A stretch of DNA of 64,000 nucleotides from Circinella minor (GCA_016758965.1 JAEPRB010000025.1:62001-126000), one strand, 5' to 3'. Positions 12,759 to 24,904 are shown, counted from the stretch's first letter. Notes: generated by a model not told the origin, from the sequence alone. Numbers and translations are program-made.

Positions 12759-14464
12759 TTTTTATAATATATTTTTGAGGATGGTTCTTGTTAAATGCTA
12801 GTGTTTTTTTTTTCGTGTAAATTAACAAGTTAATTCCAATGAAGTTAATTTATAAAATAACAAACTTTAAAGTAAAAGAGAAGCTAAATTATATATGCAG
12901 CCACACCAAAAGTCCGATTACGGACGCAGTATATCATTGTGATACTAAAATACCCCCTATTTATGCTGCGCCAGTAGTCGAATTTTTCTTTGGCCATAAG
13001 TATCTTTTTTTATAAATATGTATTTGATATATTTTATTATACACTATTATGACATATTTTATTATTATAATAAGATAATAACTAATGAAAAAGAAGTACG
13101 TATGCAAAATTAATAAAAGAAATTGTTTTTTATATCAAAAAGAGAACTGTTGGTATGTTTAAATTAATTATTAAGAATATTACGAGAATAATAATAATAA
13201 TATAATGAAAATAATGATGCCGAGGGTGATGATAGGTAATAATAATACGTATGATGATAATGATGATAATAAGTTATTTACAATAGTACGTAATAAGTAG
13301 TGATTTTTCTTGTCGATCCTATACGTATGTTTCCTATTAATTTCATTGCGTATAATTTATCTTGAACACTAAAATATAATGCCGTAAATGTTTTTCAATT
13401 AGTAAATAAATATTATGTATTCTTTAAGTATCATACAATTAATTAGTTCTCAAGAATTTAATAGAAACTTTTGTTATCTTTATATACCTCTGAAAGAGTG
13501 TGATATATTTTATTTTTTGGTGGGTTTTTTTTTATTGTTTTATTATTATTATTATTGGTGGTGGTGAAGACGACGGAAATGATGTTGAAGATATTTTTTA
13601 TTAGTATTAAAATTTAACGGGTGTAAAGAGAATCAATTCAATTATTATTATAATATACCTACAATTCTTTAGACATTTTTTCTAAAAAAAAAAAAATTAC
13701 GTAAAAAAAGGTGTGTGGAAAAAAAAAAAGAAAGAGAGAAAAGAGGTTAAAATATACGGTAATTGTTCTTTTTAAAGCGATGGATTTTCATGCCGTCATC
13801 ATCATCAATTGTGTTTATCACAATACGTGAATATGTAACTTTTTTTTTGGTCTAGAATTTTTTTTTTATTAAATATTAAAAATTATAACACGTATTTACT
13901 CAGCATTACAATTGCATGGTTATCATTTGACTTGTCAATAAGAAAAGGGGGTACCACTCATTATAGGTATAATTCAATATCATTCCAAGTAAGAAATTGA
14001 TGATCTAATTGTTACGTAATCGAACACTAAATAATATCATTCTTTAATTTGTTTTAAAACGAAACGAAGGTTATATACTTATCTTAACTCACTTTTACGT
14101 ACAGAATTATCATATTATTCTTACCTATTTAATCGATGGATTGAAAGAAAAAATTAACCACATTATAGTATGACCATTTAGAATGTCAAATTTAATCTCG
14201 AATGATTTGATTAAAATCACCCCCTGAAACATTATTTGCATCATGAGAATCGGGTCATCTTTTTATTTCCCAATGGTTAATTTTAGGTATTTTTCATGCA
14301 AAGTATCAGAATTCTATTTTCACGGCTTCATTCCGATTTGTTCTTCATTGTTGTTTTTTATTATTATTATTATTTAGCTCAATGTCCAAGTTCTAGATCC
14401 TTTCCTCTTCAATAATTTGATGGAAAGAGAGAGAGAGAGATAGAGGGATTAAGAACAGATCTAT

Positions 14465-14496
<32 letters not shown>

Positions 14497-14899
14497 AATA
14501 TAATAGTAGACTCCCAAAAATTATTAATGAAATTACCTTCCTTTTTTGCAAGTACGGCCTTTTTTTTCAAGTTCCTCTTTCTGTTTCGTCACCTTATTTC
14601 ACAGTGTAAAATAAAAGCTTATTCAAAACTATTTAACAATTAATCAATCTGATATTATTTTCAAGTAAAATGTAAGATTATCTGTTACTATCATAATTTG
14701 CAACTGAATTTTTGGAATGGTCATTTATACATTGTTAATAACATAAAGCGAAATTTTTATCACTGTTGCTTTTTCTGGAATTGCTGCACTACTTCTTAGA
14801 GGTAGTCGTACTGGATGTAGTTGATTCCGTTCACCTTTAGATCTATAAAAGAATACAGTATACAGCATTTGTGTTCAAAGCCCATAGGCTGAAATATTA
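12759..14899. other. A+T-rich spacer with 5' flank homology and simple repeats
   Basis: 12759-12900 is the 5' flank of F-box copy 1 and matches 24905-25052 in inverted orientation; similarity stops at about 12900. Just beyond, 12916-12929 holds a short perfect palindrome (GTCCG-ATTA-CGGAC). A (TATC)n microsatellite lies at about 14465-14496 and a GA tract near 14426-14441. No coding region was recognised. Confidence 0.6.
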
Positions 14900-15730
14900 T
14901 GTAGGTTATCTCTTATAATCTGGGGTAAACCACACATGAGTCATAGTTTTGCTTTTGAACCAGCTAATAGACTATTGCAAGATACAGTATTATGGGTAGA
15001 GTTGATAGATGCTATGAACACATCGCACTTGGTGGTAAAGCTGTTGTCATTGATGGCGATAGTAGACAAACTTTTCCAATTGTCCCTAATAAAAATAAGC
15101 CGGACATTTTGAGTGCTTCTTTGACAAATGTACAGTTATTTCAATATTTTCAAGATACATATCTTACAGAAAACATGGATGTTCTGAGAAATTGTAATAG
15201 ATGGATTACAATAATTTTCAGAGTATCTGCTGTGGACTGATCAAGGCTGGAATCCAGATTTTTTAGTTCTAGGATCTTATGCCATTCAAGTAGAACTCAC
15301 TTTGGAAAGCTTTACTGCACATAAACATCCAGTTTGAAGTCTGTTATCAGTATTGCTTATCCAGAGTTAGAGTCGCTACAGGAATCAGGATATATGAAAA
15401 GATGTGCTATCCTAGCATCGTACAGTAATGATATCTGGACCTTGAATGATACAGCACTTGAATATTTTTCTGGAGAGAATACATGTATCTTTTATTTGAC
15501 AAAATTTTTGATTCCGTAGGATTTGCCTCAAATAATCCTCCAGAATATCTCCACATAGTTCATCTTTCCAGCTATCTATCACATATACTTTTGCTAAAAT
15601 TACATCAGCGTACTAAATGCTGTTACTGTATGTAATATAAACCCTCACAAAGGTCTTTGTGATGGAACCCAACTTCTATGTCATTATTTTTACCATATAA
15701 TTTAGAAGCTAAATTTACTGATAATGATTT
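14900..15730 (+). mobile_element. Degenerate Helitron-type Pif1-like helicase fragment
   Basis: Several frames together match the Pif1-like helicase domain of Rep-Hel (Helitron) proteins. 14922-14990 reads WGKPHMSH...FEPANRLLQD, the degraded equivalent of the Walker B WDEAPM region. 14992-15180 gives GGKAVVIDGDSRQTFPIVP and the LTENMDVLRN segment (normally GGDFRQ...LTxNMR). 15330-15500 gives YPEL...YMKRCAILASYSNDIWTLN. 15625-15690 gives CNINPHKGLCDGTQLLCHYF, equivalent to the NPxxGLCNGTRL motif. Frames change at least twice and stops occur between blocks, so this is an inactive remnant. The Walker A end, the Rep domain and the termini were not found. Confidence 0.75.
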
Positions 15731-15814
15731 TGCAGGAATTTGGTTTCTCTTAGGCTAAATCGATTTTAGAATCACAAACAAGTATTTATTTTTAAATATT
15801 TTATATTTTCTTCA

Positions 15815-15932
15815 AAGGAGGTTCGGGGGCAAAGCCCCCAACGAGATGCTGAGCCAAAACGCCAGAAGTGTTGACATGAAGCGAAGCGAAGGGGCTCAAT
15901 ACTGTAGGTGCGGAGGCGACTACGTCTCGTCA
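15815..15932. repeat. GC-rich nested palindrome island, possible transposon terminus
   Basis: A ~115-bp island far richer in G+C than its surroundings. It starts with a GGGGGC-AAA-GCCCCC hairpin (about 15825-15839) and then holds nested inverted repeats: ACGAGA (15841-15846) with TCTCGT (15925-15930), and inside it TGAGCC (15850-15855) with GGCTCA (15893-15898). It lies about 100 bp downstream of the helicase relic. It may be a subterminal structure of that Helitron or an unrelated small element; no flanking target duplication is evident. Confidence 0.55.
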
Positions 15933-16262
15933 ATAATAATTGCTATATTACATTATAATATTATTATTAATTTCTATGATTAAATAACTAGCAAATCTAT
16001 CCGATTATTTTAAATTATTGTAAATAATTATATACACTACAATACCATCATCTGTTCGTTGATATATGCTTAATTACTGTATCGCAACTTATTAAATTCA
16101 TATATTTAATCCAAGATTATAATAATATTTTTGAAGGCATTTATTTAAGTTGATAATAACTTAATTCCAAAGTGCTATACATAATTAGTATTCGAATAGT
16201 GTTTCTCTTGCTTTTCGCTAATAAGTATTGTTTTGACTATTAATACGTATTTCTATACACAT

Positions 16263-17335
16263 GGTTCAGAAATCGCACGGGCTTATGTGAAATCTTAAAA
16301 AAACTACTTGTTCCGCTCTTGATCTTTATTTTTTCATTTTGATGGGGGGTTTTTTTCTATCATGTAGCAAACCGAGAAAACTGCTTTGACTCCGAATTGA
16401 TGAATGGGGTTTTTTTTATACAACACAGCATAAACTTAAAAAAAACTCTTTTTTTTCTATTTAAAAAGAGAAGGCTATTAGGGAGGAAAAGAAAAACATA
16501 TTTAACATTGTCTACTACTTGAAATATATTTACTGTATTCTTTTGACAGGTTTTTATTAGAATAATAAACAAATAATCACATGTTCATATAATAACATTG
16601 TCAACTTTTTATCTTGGTAAAATATAAATAATGGGTAGTCCCGGTGATATATTCAAAAGCTACGTGTTATAAATTTACTGGTGAAATATATATTTTTATA
16701 TTTATATAAACCCATAAATCCATCATTGTACTATACAGATCATTTTTTATAAAGGTGTTTAATATTAAATAACATATATAAGTCATTTAATACTTAGTAT
16801 AAAAGATATTGTATACATATTTCGAATAAAATAATGAAATGTCTTGCTTGTTTCATCTTTAAAAAAGAAAACTCCCTCCCCTTTTAAAAAGAATTAAGGT
16901 GGTACAGAAAAAAAAATATAGTTCAAGGTGTTATCATACATAACAATGTGGAATAATAAAAAGGTTTAGTAATAATAATACATACGTAATAATAACTTTC
17001 AATTGATACTAGCAAGTAGTATATATGCGCTACTATGTATTCTTCTCTTTTAATTATATATCAACTCATACTAATATTTCGTATGTCCAGTCAGTATAAT
17101 TCAACAGCAAATGAATAATAAAAGATAATCCTTCTCAATCATCCTCTCCTGTACAATTTTATCTTTTCAAATTATTGAGTCATCTATATTAAATCGAAGA
17201 TAAGGAGGTATTATAATATCCTAAGGTTAATATCCCATCTCCCATCAGAAATCAAATTATCAGAATTAACCCCAAGATACCGTAACGTTTTAATAGTTAA
17301 AGAGAGTTTTCAAGTCATCCACTGTGTATCTTTGA
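16263..17335 (-). repeat. Left arm of a ~1.1 kb inverted repeat (truncated F-box copy 3 plus 3' flank)
   Basis: Nearly the whole segment is the reverse complement of about 26920-28026. Shared landmarks include the GGTTCAG..ATCGCACGGG end, the poly-T/GGGG tracts near 16340-16420, and the block around 17215-17300 that in copy 2 forms the C-terminal codons and 3' flank of the F-box gene. On the minus strand the arm begins inside the last ~100 nt of an F-box-like coding region and continues into its 3' flank. It is therefore a truncated third copy, not a free repeat. Divergence is mainly point changes and short indels. Confidence 0.85.
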
Positions 17336-17737
17336 GAAGTGTTTAAATCAAACTTTAGTTTTCTACAGGATGTTTACTGCATCGTCATGTGATGATTTTA
17401 TTGGATCACTCAAACCACACATTCTGTTATTACTACGTGTTGGACAGATGATAGATCTGAAACAACTACCTTTTATATAGTAAATAAGTCATACATGTAA
17501 TAATTGTATAGTAACCTTATCAGATTATTAACAGTAAGCTTTTCATTAAGTCAAAAAAATCAAAGTTCCCTTAAATGGCTAGTCGGGCTTTTTGTGAGCA
17601 TAAGTGCCCTAAAAAAAGAAAAAGCAGGAAATACGAGTCACTTAAGGAGCTTTTTTTTTCCAGTGGCGGATTGTACTTTTTTTTTTTTTTTTTTTTTGAC
17701 ATTTTTTTTTTATTCTTAATAACACATAATAATAATA
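17336..17737. other. NHP2 upstream region
   Basis: Non-coding 400 nt between the truncated repeat arm and the NHP2 start. A long T-run (about 17679-17697) and an A-rich stretch directly precede the ATG, the usual leader arrangement in this window. Confidence 0.5.
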
Positions 17738-18445
17738 ATGGCCAAAGACAAGAAAATGAAGAAGGAAAAGGCTACTGCAGCCATGGATGTTGATCAAGAT
17801 AACGATGACGATTCTTTAAAATTCTTATCACCTATTGCACACCCATTAGCTGAAAAGAAATTGTCAAAGAAATTATTTAAGACTGTTAAGAAAGGTAAAT
17901 AATAGAATTCAATTGATTGAAACTTTGGAGGTGGGGGAGGGATACAGTAAAAAAAATAAAACTTAATATTAAATATATTATATATAAATTAATATTAGCA
18001 AGCAAAGTAAAACATATTCGTCGTGGTGTTAAGGAAGTTGGAAAAGCTGTTCGTAAAGGAGAAAAAGGTTTAGTTGTTATTGCTGGTGACATTTCTCCTA
18101 TGGATGTTATTTCTCATTTACCTGTTTTATGTGAAGATCATGACATTCCTTATGTTTTTGTTCCTTCCAAAGAAAAATTGGGTGAAGCAAGTCAAACTAA
18201 ACGTCCTACTTCAGTTGCTATGATTGTTTTTGGTGGTAAGACAAAGGATGAAAAGGCTGCTGAAGATTATAAAGAATTATATGATGAATGTTATTCTTCT
18301 GCCAAAGAACTTGTAAGTTTCTCTCTTTTCTTCTTCTTCTCATTATGATATATATATATGATATATAATGAGATAAGTGATTATATTTATATATACTAAT
18401 TTATTTATTATTTATTATATATAGCAAGAACAATTAGTTTACTAA
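17738..18445 (+). CDS. H/ACA snoRNP subunit Nhp2
   Basis: Three exons, 17738-17894, 17999-18312 and 18425-18445; 163 aa. After an acidic/basic N-terminus (MAKDKKMKKEK, then an Asp-rich stretch) comes the family block HPLAEKKLSKKLFKTVKKASK across the first splice junction. The L7Ae/L30e RNA-binding domain follows: RRGVKEVGKAVRKGEKG, LVVIAGDISPMDVISHLPVLCE, YVFVPSKEKLG and TKRPTS. These match yeast Nhp2 closely. It binds H/ACA guide RNAs with Cbf5, Nop10 and Gar1 in the nucleolus, for rRNA pseudouridylation and, in many eukaryotes, telomerase RNA stability. The last exon is tiny and encodes only QEQLVY plus the stop. The second intron is almost pure A+T with a TATATA-rich hairpin. Confidence 0.95.
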
Positions 18446-18794
18446 ACTTTTTGAACATATTGTATAAAATAACTTTACATGCACACACATTTTTTTTTTT
18501 TATATATTTTCTGCATTTTTCCTTTTCTTTTTTGTTTAAAAAATTCTGATTAAAAAAAATAAAAAGCATTTTTTTTTCATGTAATAAAAAATAATAAAAA
18601 GGGATTTTCTTTTGTTTGATTCACTGAGTTATATTGTTACACATTTATCATAAAATTTTATGTGAGAAGTTGTATGAGTAAAAAGGTTTAGCGGAAGTAA
18701 GTTGAATTTTTCGACACGTTTCTTTTTTTTTTACACCCTTTTTTTTTTCCTATTTTCACCAAGTAAAACTTTATATAACGAGTCTATTAAAAAA
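18446..18794. other. NHP2-YIP1 spacer
   Basis: 349 nt, same-strand genes. T-runs near 18490-18500 and 18722-18732; the latter lies in the probable YIP1 leader. No coding potential. Confidence 0.5.
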
Positions 18795-19674
18795 ATGGCT
18801 TCTAATCAACCTGTTCATTCCGTTTTATTTGGTAATTCTCAACCACAAGGAACAAATACGGGTGGTAATACTGGATATTATGATTCTCCTGTTACTGGTA
18901 CCAATACAAACACAGGGGGTGATGGACTTCAGTTTTATGCTTCTTCTTATGGTGATCAATATAGTTCATCATCATCTTATTATGCTAATCCACCACCTGC
19001 TGGAGGTCCTACAGGAGAAATGCAAGGAACAAGTGGTTTTGACTATTCATCAGGATCATTTTGGAGCGCGTTTGGAACAGGTGGATTTGCAGATGAACCT
19101 CCATTATTAGAAGAATTAGGAATTAATTTTGAACATATTAAAACCAAGGTAAAAAAAAAAAAACTTTTCTTATTTAAAAGAAATAACATCAAATTAATAA
19201 TTTATTTATTATAATTAGAGTCTTGCAGTATTAAACCCCTTTCGAATTGTTCCTGATAATATAATGGATGATGCAGATATGGCTGGACCTTTATTATTTA
19301 TGCTTTTATTTGGTGTCTTTTTAATGTTATCAGGCAAAGTACATTTTGGATACATTTATGGTGTTGGATTATTAGGTGTCGTTTCAATCTTTTTAATCCT
19401 TAATTTAATGAGTGGAAATGGTATCGATTGGTCAAGAACAGCAAGTGTTCTTGGATATTGTTTATTACCTATGGTGATGTTAAGTGGATTTAGTGTCGTA
19501 TTACCTTTAGGTGGATTTGTTGGATTATTATTAACAGCTGTTAGTATTTTATGGTGTACTTTTTCAAGTTCAGGAATGTTTACAAGTGTTTTACATATGA
19601 GTGAACAACGATTTTTGGTAGCATACCCTGTTGGTTTATTTTATGCTAGTTTTGCATTGATGACTGTATTTTAA
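18795..19674 (+). CDS. Yip1-family Golgi membrane protein
   Basis: Two exons, 18795-19148 and 19219-19674; 269 aa. The cytosolic N-terminal half is rich in Gly, Ser, Thr and Tyr and ends with the conserved [26 protein letters not shown] motif region, where Yip1/YIPF5 proteins contact Ypt1/Rab1. The C-terminal half has five hydrophobic segments, including MDDADMAGPLLFMLLFGVFL, GYIYGVGLLG, LGYCLLPMVML and PVGLFYASFALMTVF. The order and the DxAGPL motif are those of Yip1, which acts in ER-to-Golgi vesicle formation with Yif1 and Rab GTPases. Upstream in-frame codons lack an ATG, so the start at 18795 is preferred. It converges on TFIIB with 337 nt between stops. Confidence 0.93.
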
Positions 19675-20011
19675 CCTCCCCCACCCCCCCCCCGTTTCTC
19701 TTAATCTTTTCTTTCTGTTATTAAAACAGATCAATTCATCCTTTACACATATATCACACACATGTCAATCCTTTTTTCTTTCTTTCTTTGTATATATATA
19801 TACTTTCTTTTTTATTATTTACTATTATGATTATGATTATGATTATGATTATTATTATTATTTATGATAATGATGATGATTATGATTTATGATGAATTAT
19901 TTTTCTTTTTTTTTTTTTGTTCTTTGTTGTTATATATAAAGTTGAAAGGGAAAAATGGGAAAGGGAATGCTAATGATATATATTTAGAGAGAGAGAGAAA
20001 GTATTCTTTTT
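19675..20011. other. YIP1-TFIIB convergent 3' spacer
   Basis: 337 nt between the two stop codons. Opens with a C-run (about 19678-19693), then (TGATTA)n and (ATT)n simple sequence near 19826-19885. No gene. Confidence 0.5.
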
Positions 20012-21141
20012 TTAAGGGAAAGCAAGATCATCAAATGATAAATTTTCACCGTGTGGTTTATCTTTTAATGAATCCAAATCAATTAAACTTTCACGTTCAT
20101 TAAAAAGAGATTTATAGGCTGATTTAATAGTTACTTCAGATACACCTGCAACAACAGCAATATCACGCGTTGATTTAGGTGTACGATAAAGATAAGAAAC
20201 CAAATAGATACAAGCAGCAGCCACGGAAATAGGTGATTTACCAGCCAATGTACCCAATTCTTTTGCTCTTTTTACTAAATCCACTCCAGCTTTTTGTACA
20301 TAATTAGGTAATTGTAAATTTGAACAAAAACGAGACATTAAATCTTCAGAATTCATAATAGTCGTATTTGTTTGTAATTTGGCTTGTAAAGACTTGTAAC
20401 ATCGACCAATTTCTTTTTTAGGTACTCGTGTTAAAGCACAAATTTCTCGAAAAGTACGTCCTACTTTTTCTTGTCGACAAGCAATAAAAATACATGCTGC
20501 AATAATGGCATCACCTGATTTACCACGTAATAATTTTTCATCTTCCACACGTTTATAAAGTTGTTTCGCTGTATCACTCACAATTTTGGATAATGAAATA
20601 GAATCACACATGGCACTAATTTCTTTGTATGCTTGAACAAGATTACGTTCTCCTTTCATGGCGGTTGCTCTTCCATGAACCTTGTTTAAATCTTTTGCTG
20701 CACCTGTACCTCCATCTCGTCTAGAAATTACTGTATCCAATTGATTGCCATCTAATAATGGATTAGCAGCTGCACCAACACGAGAAGGATCCTAAAAGTA
20801 TTATTTTTTTTTTTTATTTTTTTTTTCATTAATATTATAATAAAGATAACCTTTCTTTTCTTCTCATATAATATTAACAAAAATAAAATAAAAAATCATA
20901 CATCTCCTTCATCGTTAGCAAAAGTACGCCATTCGGATCGTGTATCAATAATACGATCACCAAGAACAAGACCACAATCACCACATACTAAATCACCAGA
21001 AGCAAATTCTTCAACAATATGAGGTGGTATGATTCGACAATCTGGACAACTGACATGAACATTTAAGTTGGGTTGAAATTGTTGTGGTCCTTGATCTTTT
21101 TGACTTGGTTCACGTAAAGGAAAAGGAATATTACTCGTCAT
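20012..21141 (-). CDS. General transcription factor TFIIB
   Basis: Two exons on the minus strand, 21141-20902 and 20791-20012; 339 aa, in the usual range. The N-terminal zinc ribbon has Cys32-x2-Cys35 and Cys53-x2-Cys56 (SCPDC ... LVCGDC). The B-reader/linker follows as [12 protein letters not shown], and after the intron [15 protein letters not shown]. Two cyclin-like repeats make up the rest: [16 protein letters not shown]...RTFREICAL and [15 protein letters not shown]...[21 protein letters not shown] bridges TBP-bound promoter DNA and RNA polymerase II during start-site selection. The HSxxRTF motif family and intact zinc ligands separate it from Brf1 (no C-terminal Brf extension). Confidence 0.96.
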
Positions 21142-21375
21142 TTTTATTATTATTCTTCTTCTTCTTTCTTTTTTCAACAACAATAAATAAAAGATACTCT
21201 TTATAAACTTAAAGAAAAAGAGTAAAAGAAAAAGAATGAAATGGAAACAAAAAACAGAGAGTTTATTAGAGCAAAAGTTAGAAACAAAAAAGTTATTAAT
21301 AAGTTTTTATTAACCGCAGCACAATCTTTAATGTCATTGGTTCACACACACATAGTTAGTTAAAATTGTTTTTAT

Positions 21376-22138
21376 TTATGAATCAATATCCATAGCATCA
21401 TTTACTATAATATTTTCTAATGATATATCTTTAGTTTCAATATTATTAGTAAATGATTTATTAATTCTAGGTCTTCTTATCTTTGAAATTAATTCATCAA
21501 ATTTACTAAAGTTATTTTGATCTTTAACAAATGTTTGATGTGCTTCTTCTTTTATATGCTATATAAATTATTCAATTATTATAATTATTATTATTATTAT
21601 TATCTTTTTATCATATTAAGATTCATTTATTACCTCTTTTAAATTAGAATAACGTTTATTACAATTTTCACACCAATGCATTTCTTGTTGTTGTTGTTGC
21701 TGTTGTTGTTGCTGCTGTAACTGTTGTTGTTTTAACTTTTTTTGTTGATGTAGTTTTAATGCTTGTCGTTGCTTTTCTTTTAATATCCTTGCATCTGTTT
21801 CTTTGATATTATTTTGATTCATTGTTGCTGTCTTGAGTAATTGTTTTGATTGACTACCATTTTGACTACTTGTATTATTATTAATACGATTATTATCTAC
21901 CATACGTCTATCTAATCGTGCAACACGTTCATCATGTTGTGTTTGTCCATTATCCATATAAACTTTAGTTGTTGATTCTGATGTCGTCGTTGAAATAATC
22001 CTAGAATTTGTAATTGTATTTCTATTTGTTCTTGAAGGTCCATGTGTTGATTGTGAAGGACAAAGACCTGATGCTTTTAATTGAGATGATGTATTTTGTT
22101 GAGTATCATTCATATTTTCATTATTATGAATTGGATGC

Positions 22139-22175
<37 letters not shown>

Positions 22176-22375
22176 GAATGTACAATGGATCAATAGGAGG
22201 AATAGGAGATGTATGTGGTATCATTGATTTTACTGGTTCCATTGGTTTTACAAATGTATGTTGTTTAGATGATTGTTGTTGTGATAAAGGTCGATTATTT
22301 TCTTTATCAGTTAAAAGACCTTTTAATTGTTGTTCTTGTTTAATAGGTTGTGATGATATATTTTTTGGACGCTGT

Positions 22376-22407
<32 letters not shown>

Positions 22408-23342
22408 TTGTTGCTGTTGTTGAGATGGAGTAAGAGGTAGACGAGTAAATGGAGATTTAGTACCTCCCATTGGTTTTAAATAAGGCCATGAAAGGTCATA
22501 ATGATATTCTTTAATAGCAACAGGACGATGAACACCTAATTTATCTTCAACAGATATATAATAATTTTTAAATGGTACAAAGACAGGTCGTATAGGTTTT
22601 TTTGTATCATGTGGATTATTAGATCCACCATGATTTGTTCCAGCACCATATTTTTTTTCATCCTTTAAAATTTTCTCAATTGCTTTACGATTCGCACGAT
22701 GACCTGTACTATGACCATAAACCAGACTATCCAATACCTTGTTTAAATCTATATAATTTTATAATAGATGGTTAATATATTTTATTTTATTGACAACAAC
22801 AACAATACTAATAATGACATAAAATAGAGTGTGTGAAAAGTAAAAAATATAAAAGCTTACAGTCAAGACTCCATATTTTCATATTATATTTAAGAGCATT
22901 ACGAAGAATAGGATCTACTGAAGGTCCATTTTCATTTAAAGCTGTTAGTTTTCCAGGAATACGTTGTGTAGTAACAACATGAGTACATTTCTTGGAAAAG
23001 AAAGGTTCTGCAGACTAATTTCATTTAATAAATGCGCAGCGTGTTTATTATTAGTTTAATAAATGGAGTTTATTCAATGATAATAATAAATAAATAAAAT
23101 AAAAAACTTACAGATAAAAGTAATTGTAAACGACCACGAATTTTTACTTGTTGTTGTTCATCAATATTATCCAAATAAAATTTAAATTGTGAAAATTGTT
23201 TTTTAAATTCGTTAGGTGTAGGTCCTGTTTGTCCTATTACTGGTGGTGTTATTGTTGTTGATGTTGTAGGTTGTTGATTTTCGTTATTGTTTCCGAGAAT
23301 ATTAGTTGTAGGATTGGATTGATTAATAATAGGTTGTTCCAT
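21376..23342 (-). CDS. Dbf4-type regulatory subunit of Cdc7 kinase (DDK)
   Basis: Four exons on the minus strand: 23342-23112, 23014-22861, 22748-21634 and 21558-21376; 560 aa. The N-terminal region has the BRCT-like motif N (FFSKKCTHVVTTQRIPGK ... NMKIWSLDYLNKVL). Motif M is at about residues 186-210 (PFKNYYISVEDKLGVHRPVAIKEY). Motif C, the Dbf4 zinc finger, is assembled across the last intron: Cys488-x2-Cys491 then His501-x5-His507 (WCENCNKRYSNLKE-HIKEEAH). Dbf4 binds and activates Cdc7/Hsk1, which phosphorylates Mcm2-7 to fire origins. Three long glutamine tracts (around 22395-22430, 22140-22175 and 21685-21735) lie between motifs M and C in a disordered linker. If the final intron were retained, the finger would lose both histidines. 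Confidence 0.92.
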
Positions 23343-23608
23343 ATTGATTATGAAAAACAGATGAAAATGGTATAATATAAATAAATTAAGAAAAAAAAAA
23401 GTGAAAAATGTGGGGGGGATAAAAGTTGAGAAAAATAGATAGGACTACACAAACGCAAAACACATACACACACACACACAACACAACACACACGGGCAAA
23501 CGATCAACAAGGACGAAAGCCTAACTTGAACATAAAAAAAAAAATTAGGCACAGAACGCGTTTGGTAGTCGGAGCAAACAAAAAAAAATCTTTTTTATTT
23601 TTTTCGTG

Positions 23609-23650
<42 letters not shown>

Positions 23651-24904
23651 AAAAGCTTATATACAAAGATATTTATAGTCAAGACAACCTATAGATATTT
23701 AAGTGAAATGGAATATACCCTATTCGAACACTAATAATATATAGAACTTTGGAATTAATCTAATTATAATGCTGGTTGCGATAGTATCAAATATGATATG
23801 TTACAGCTTTTGAAAAATGATGTCAAGTAAAAAAAGATGGGATTATTGTCATTACTTTATCACGAGCCTTCTTTTTCTTTATACGTATAATAAATATTTA
23901 GTTCAAATACTCAATACTACGTACATATTCAATGGAATAGTAAGAAAAAAGATAGAACAAGAATTCATAATGTAATTGATGATCGATTTACACACGTATC
24001 CGACCCACGTTAAATCTTTTATTTGAAAACGTGAAAGTTAACATTGAAAGAGCAAGGTCTCTTATTGTTACCCAGATTAAGAAAAATAATAACGAATAGA
24101 TCAAAAAGCTTTCTTTCAAGTAAGAGTAACATAATGTAAACATAACTCTCCTTTTTTTTGTTGATACATATACCATTCCCCTCTTCATATTTTTTCAGTC
24201 CACCATATCGAAGTACAATTATATATATTTTAATGAAGTATGTATTCAAATGATGGACAAAGCACAAAGAACTGTCACTTTCATGTGTTTTTTCAAAAGG
24301 GTAATATACTCTAAAGATGTTAGAAATGCGTACATTTAATATTACAGACAGTTTTTTTTAGCGCTAATGGATGTTTAAAATCAATACACAGTTTTATATC
24401 ACAAATATACAGCATCTATCGTTGTTTCATGTTAGTTTCTGTTTCAAAGTATCTATTTCAGACTGTTATTATGTTGCATTTCTTTATACTAAATTGATGC
24501 AGTAGATTAAATTAAGAGGTGAGAGGGAGAGACTACACATATATACTGCATTACGGTTATATAATCAGTGAATAAGTAATATACAAAAAAGAGCCAGATA
24601 ACACACAAATTCAAATAAATGATTAATTATTCTTCTCTGAATTAGTCTTCTTCTTACATAATCACTACCAGAACAAAGTATTTAAAGAAAAATACATCAC
24701 ATCCCGCTGATTGCTTGAATCATTTTCAAAAACATAGAAGCTATTAAGAACCACAGAAATAAATGTTTAAACGATAAACAAAATTATCTTACTTTACAAA
24801 TATTTTCAAAACATAAAGCTTTGAAGAATAATTCATGTATATATTGATCTTAATCTACCAGAAGAATAAAAGTAATCATCAAACATATTGTAACTTAAAG
24901 AAAA
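23343..24904. other. Spacer upstream of DBF4 and F-box copy 2
   Basis: A+T-rich. Contains (CA)n near 23463-23492 and a long (GT)n microsatellite at 23611-23647, both in the probable DBF4 promoter, which starts within about 300 nt of its ATG. No coding region recognised; apparent short frames around 24000-24260 are low-complexity. Confidence 0.55.
23611..23647. repeat. (GT)n microsatellite
   Basis: Uninterrupted GT dinucleotide repeat of about 18 units about 270 nt upstream of the DBF4 start codon. Confidence 0.9.

Noticed and set aside
16360..16572. 70-codon minus-strand frame within the left repeat arm
   Set aside because: It lies in the 3' flank of an F-box copy, and the equivalent position in the right arm shows indels that do not keep a frame.
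22014..22423. Valine- and cysteine-run plus-strand frames
   Set aside because: Antisense to the DBF4 glutamine tracts.
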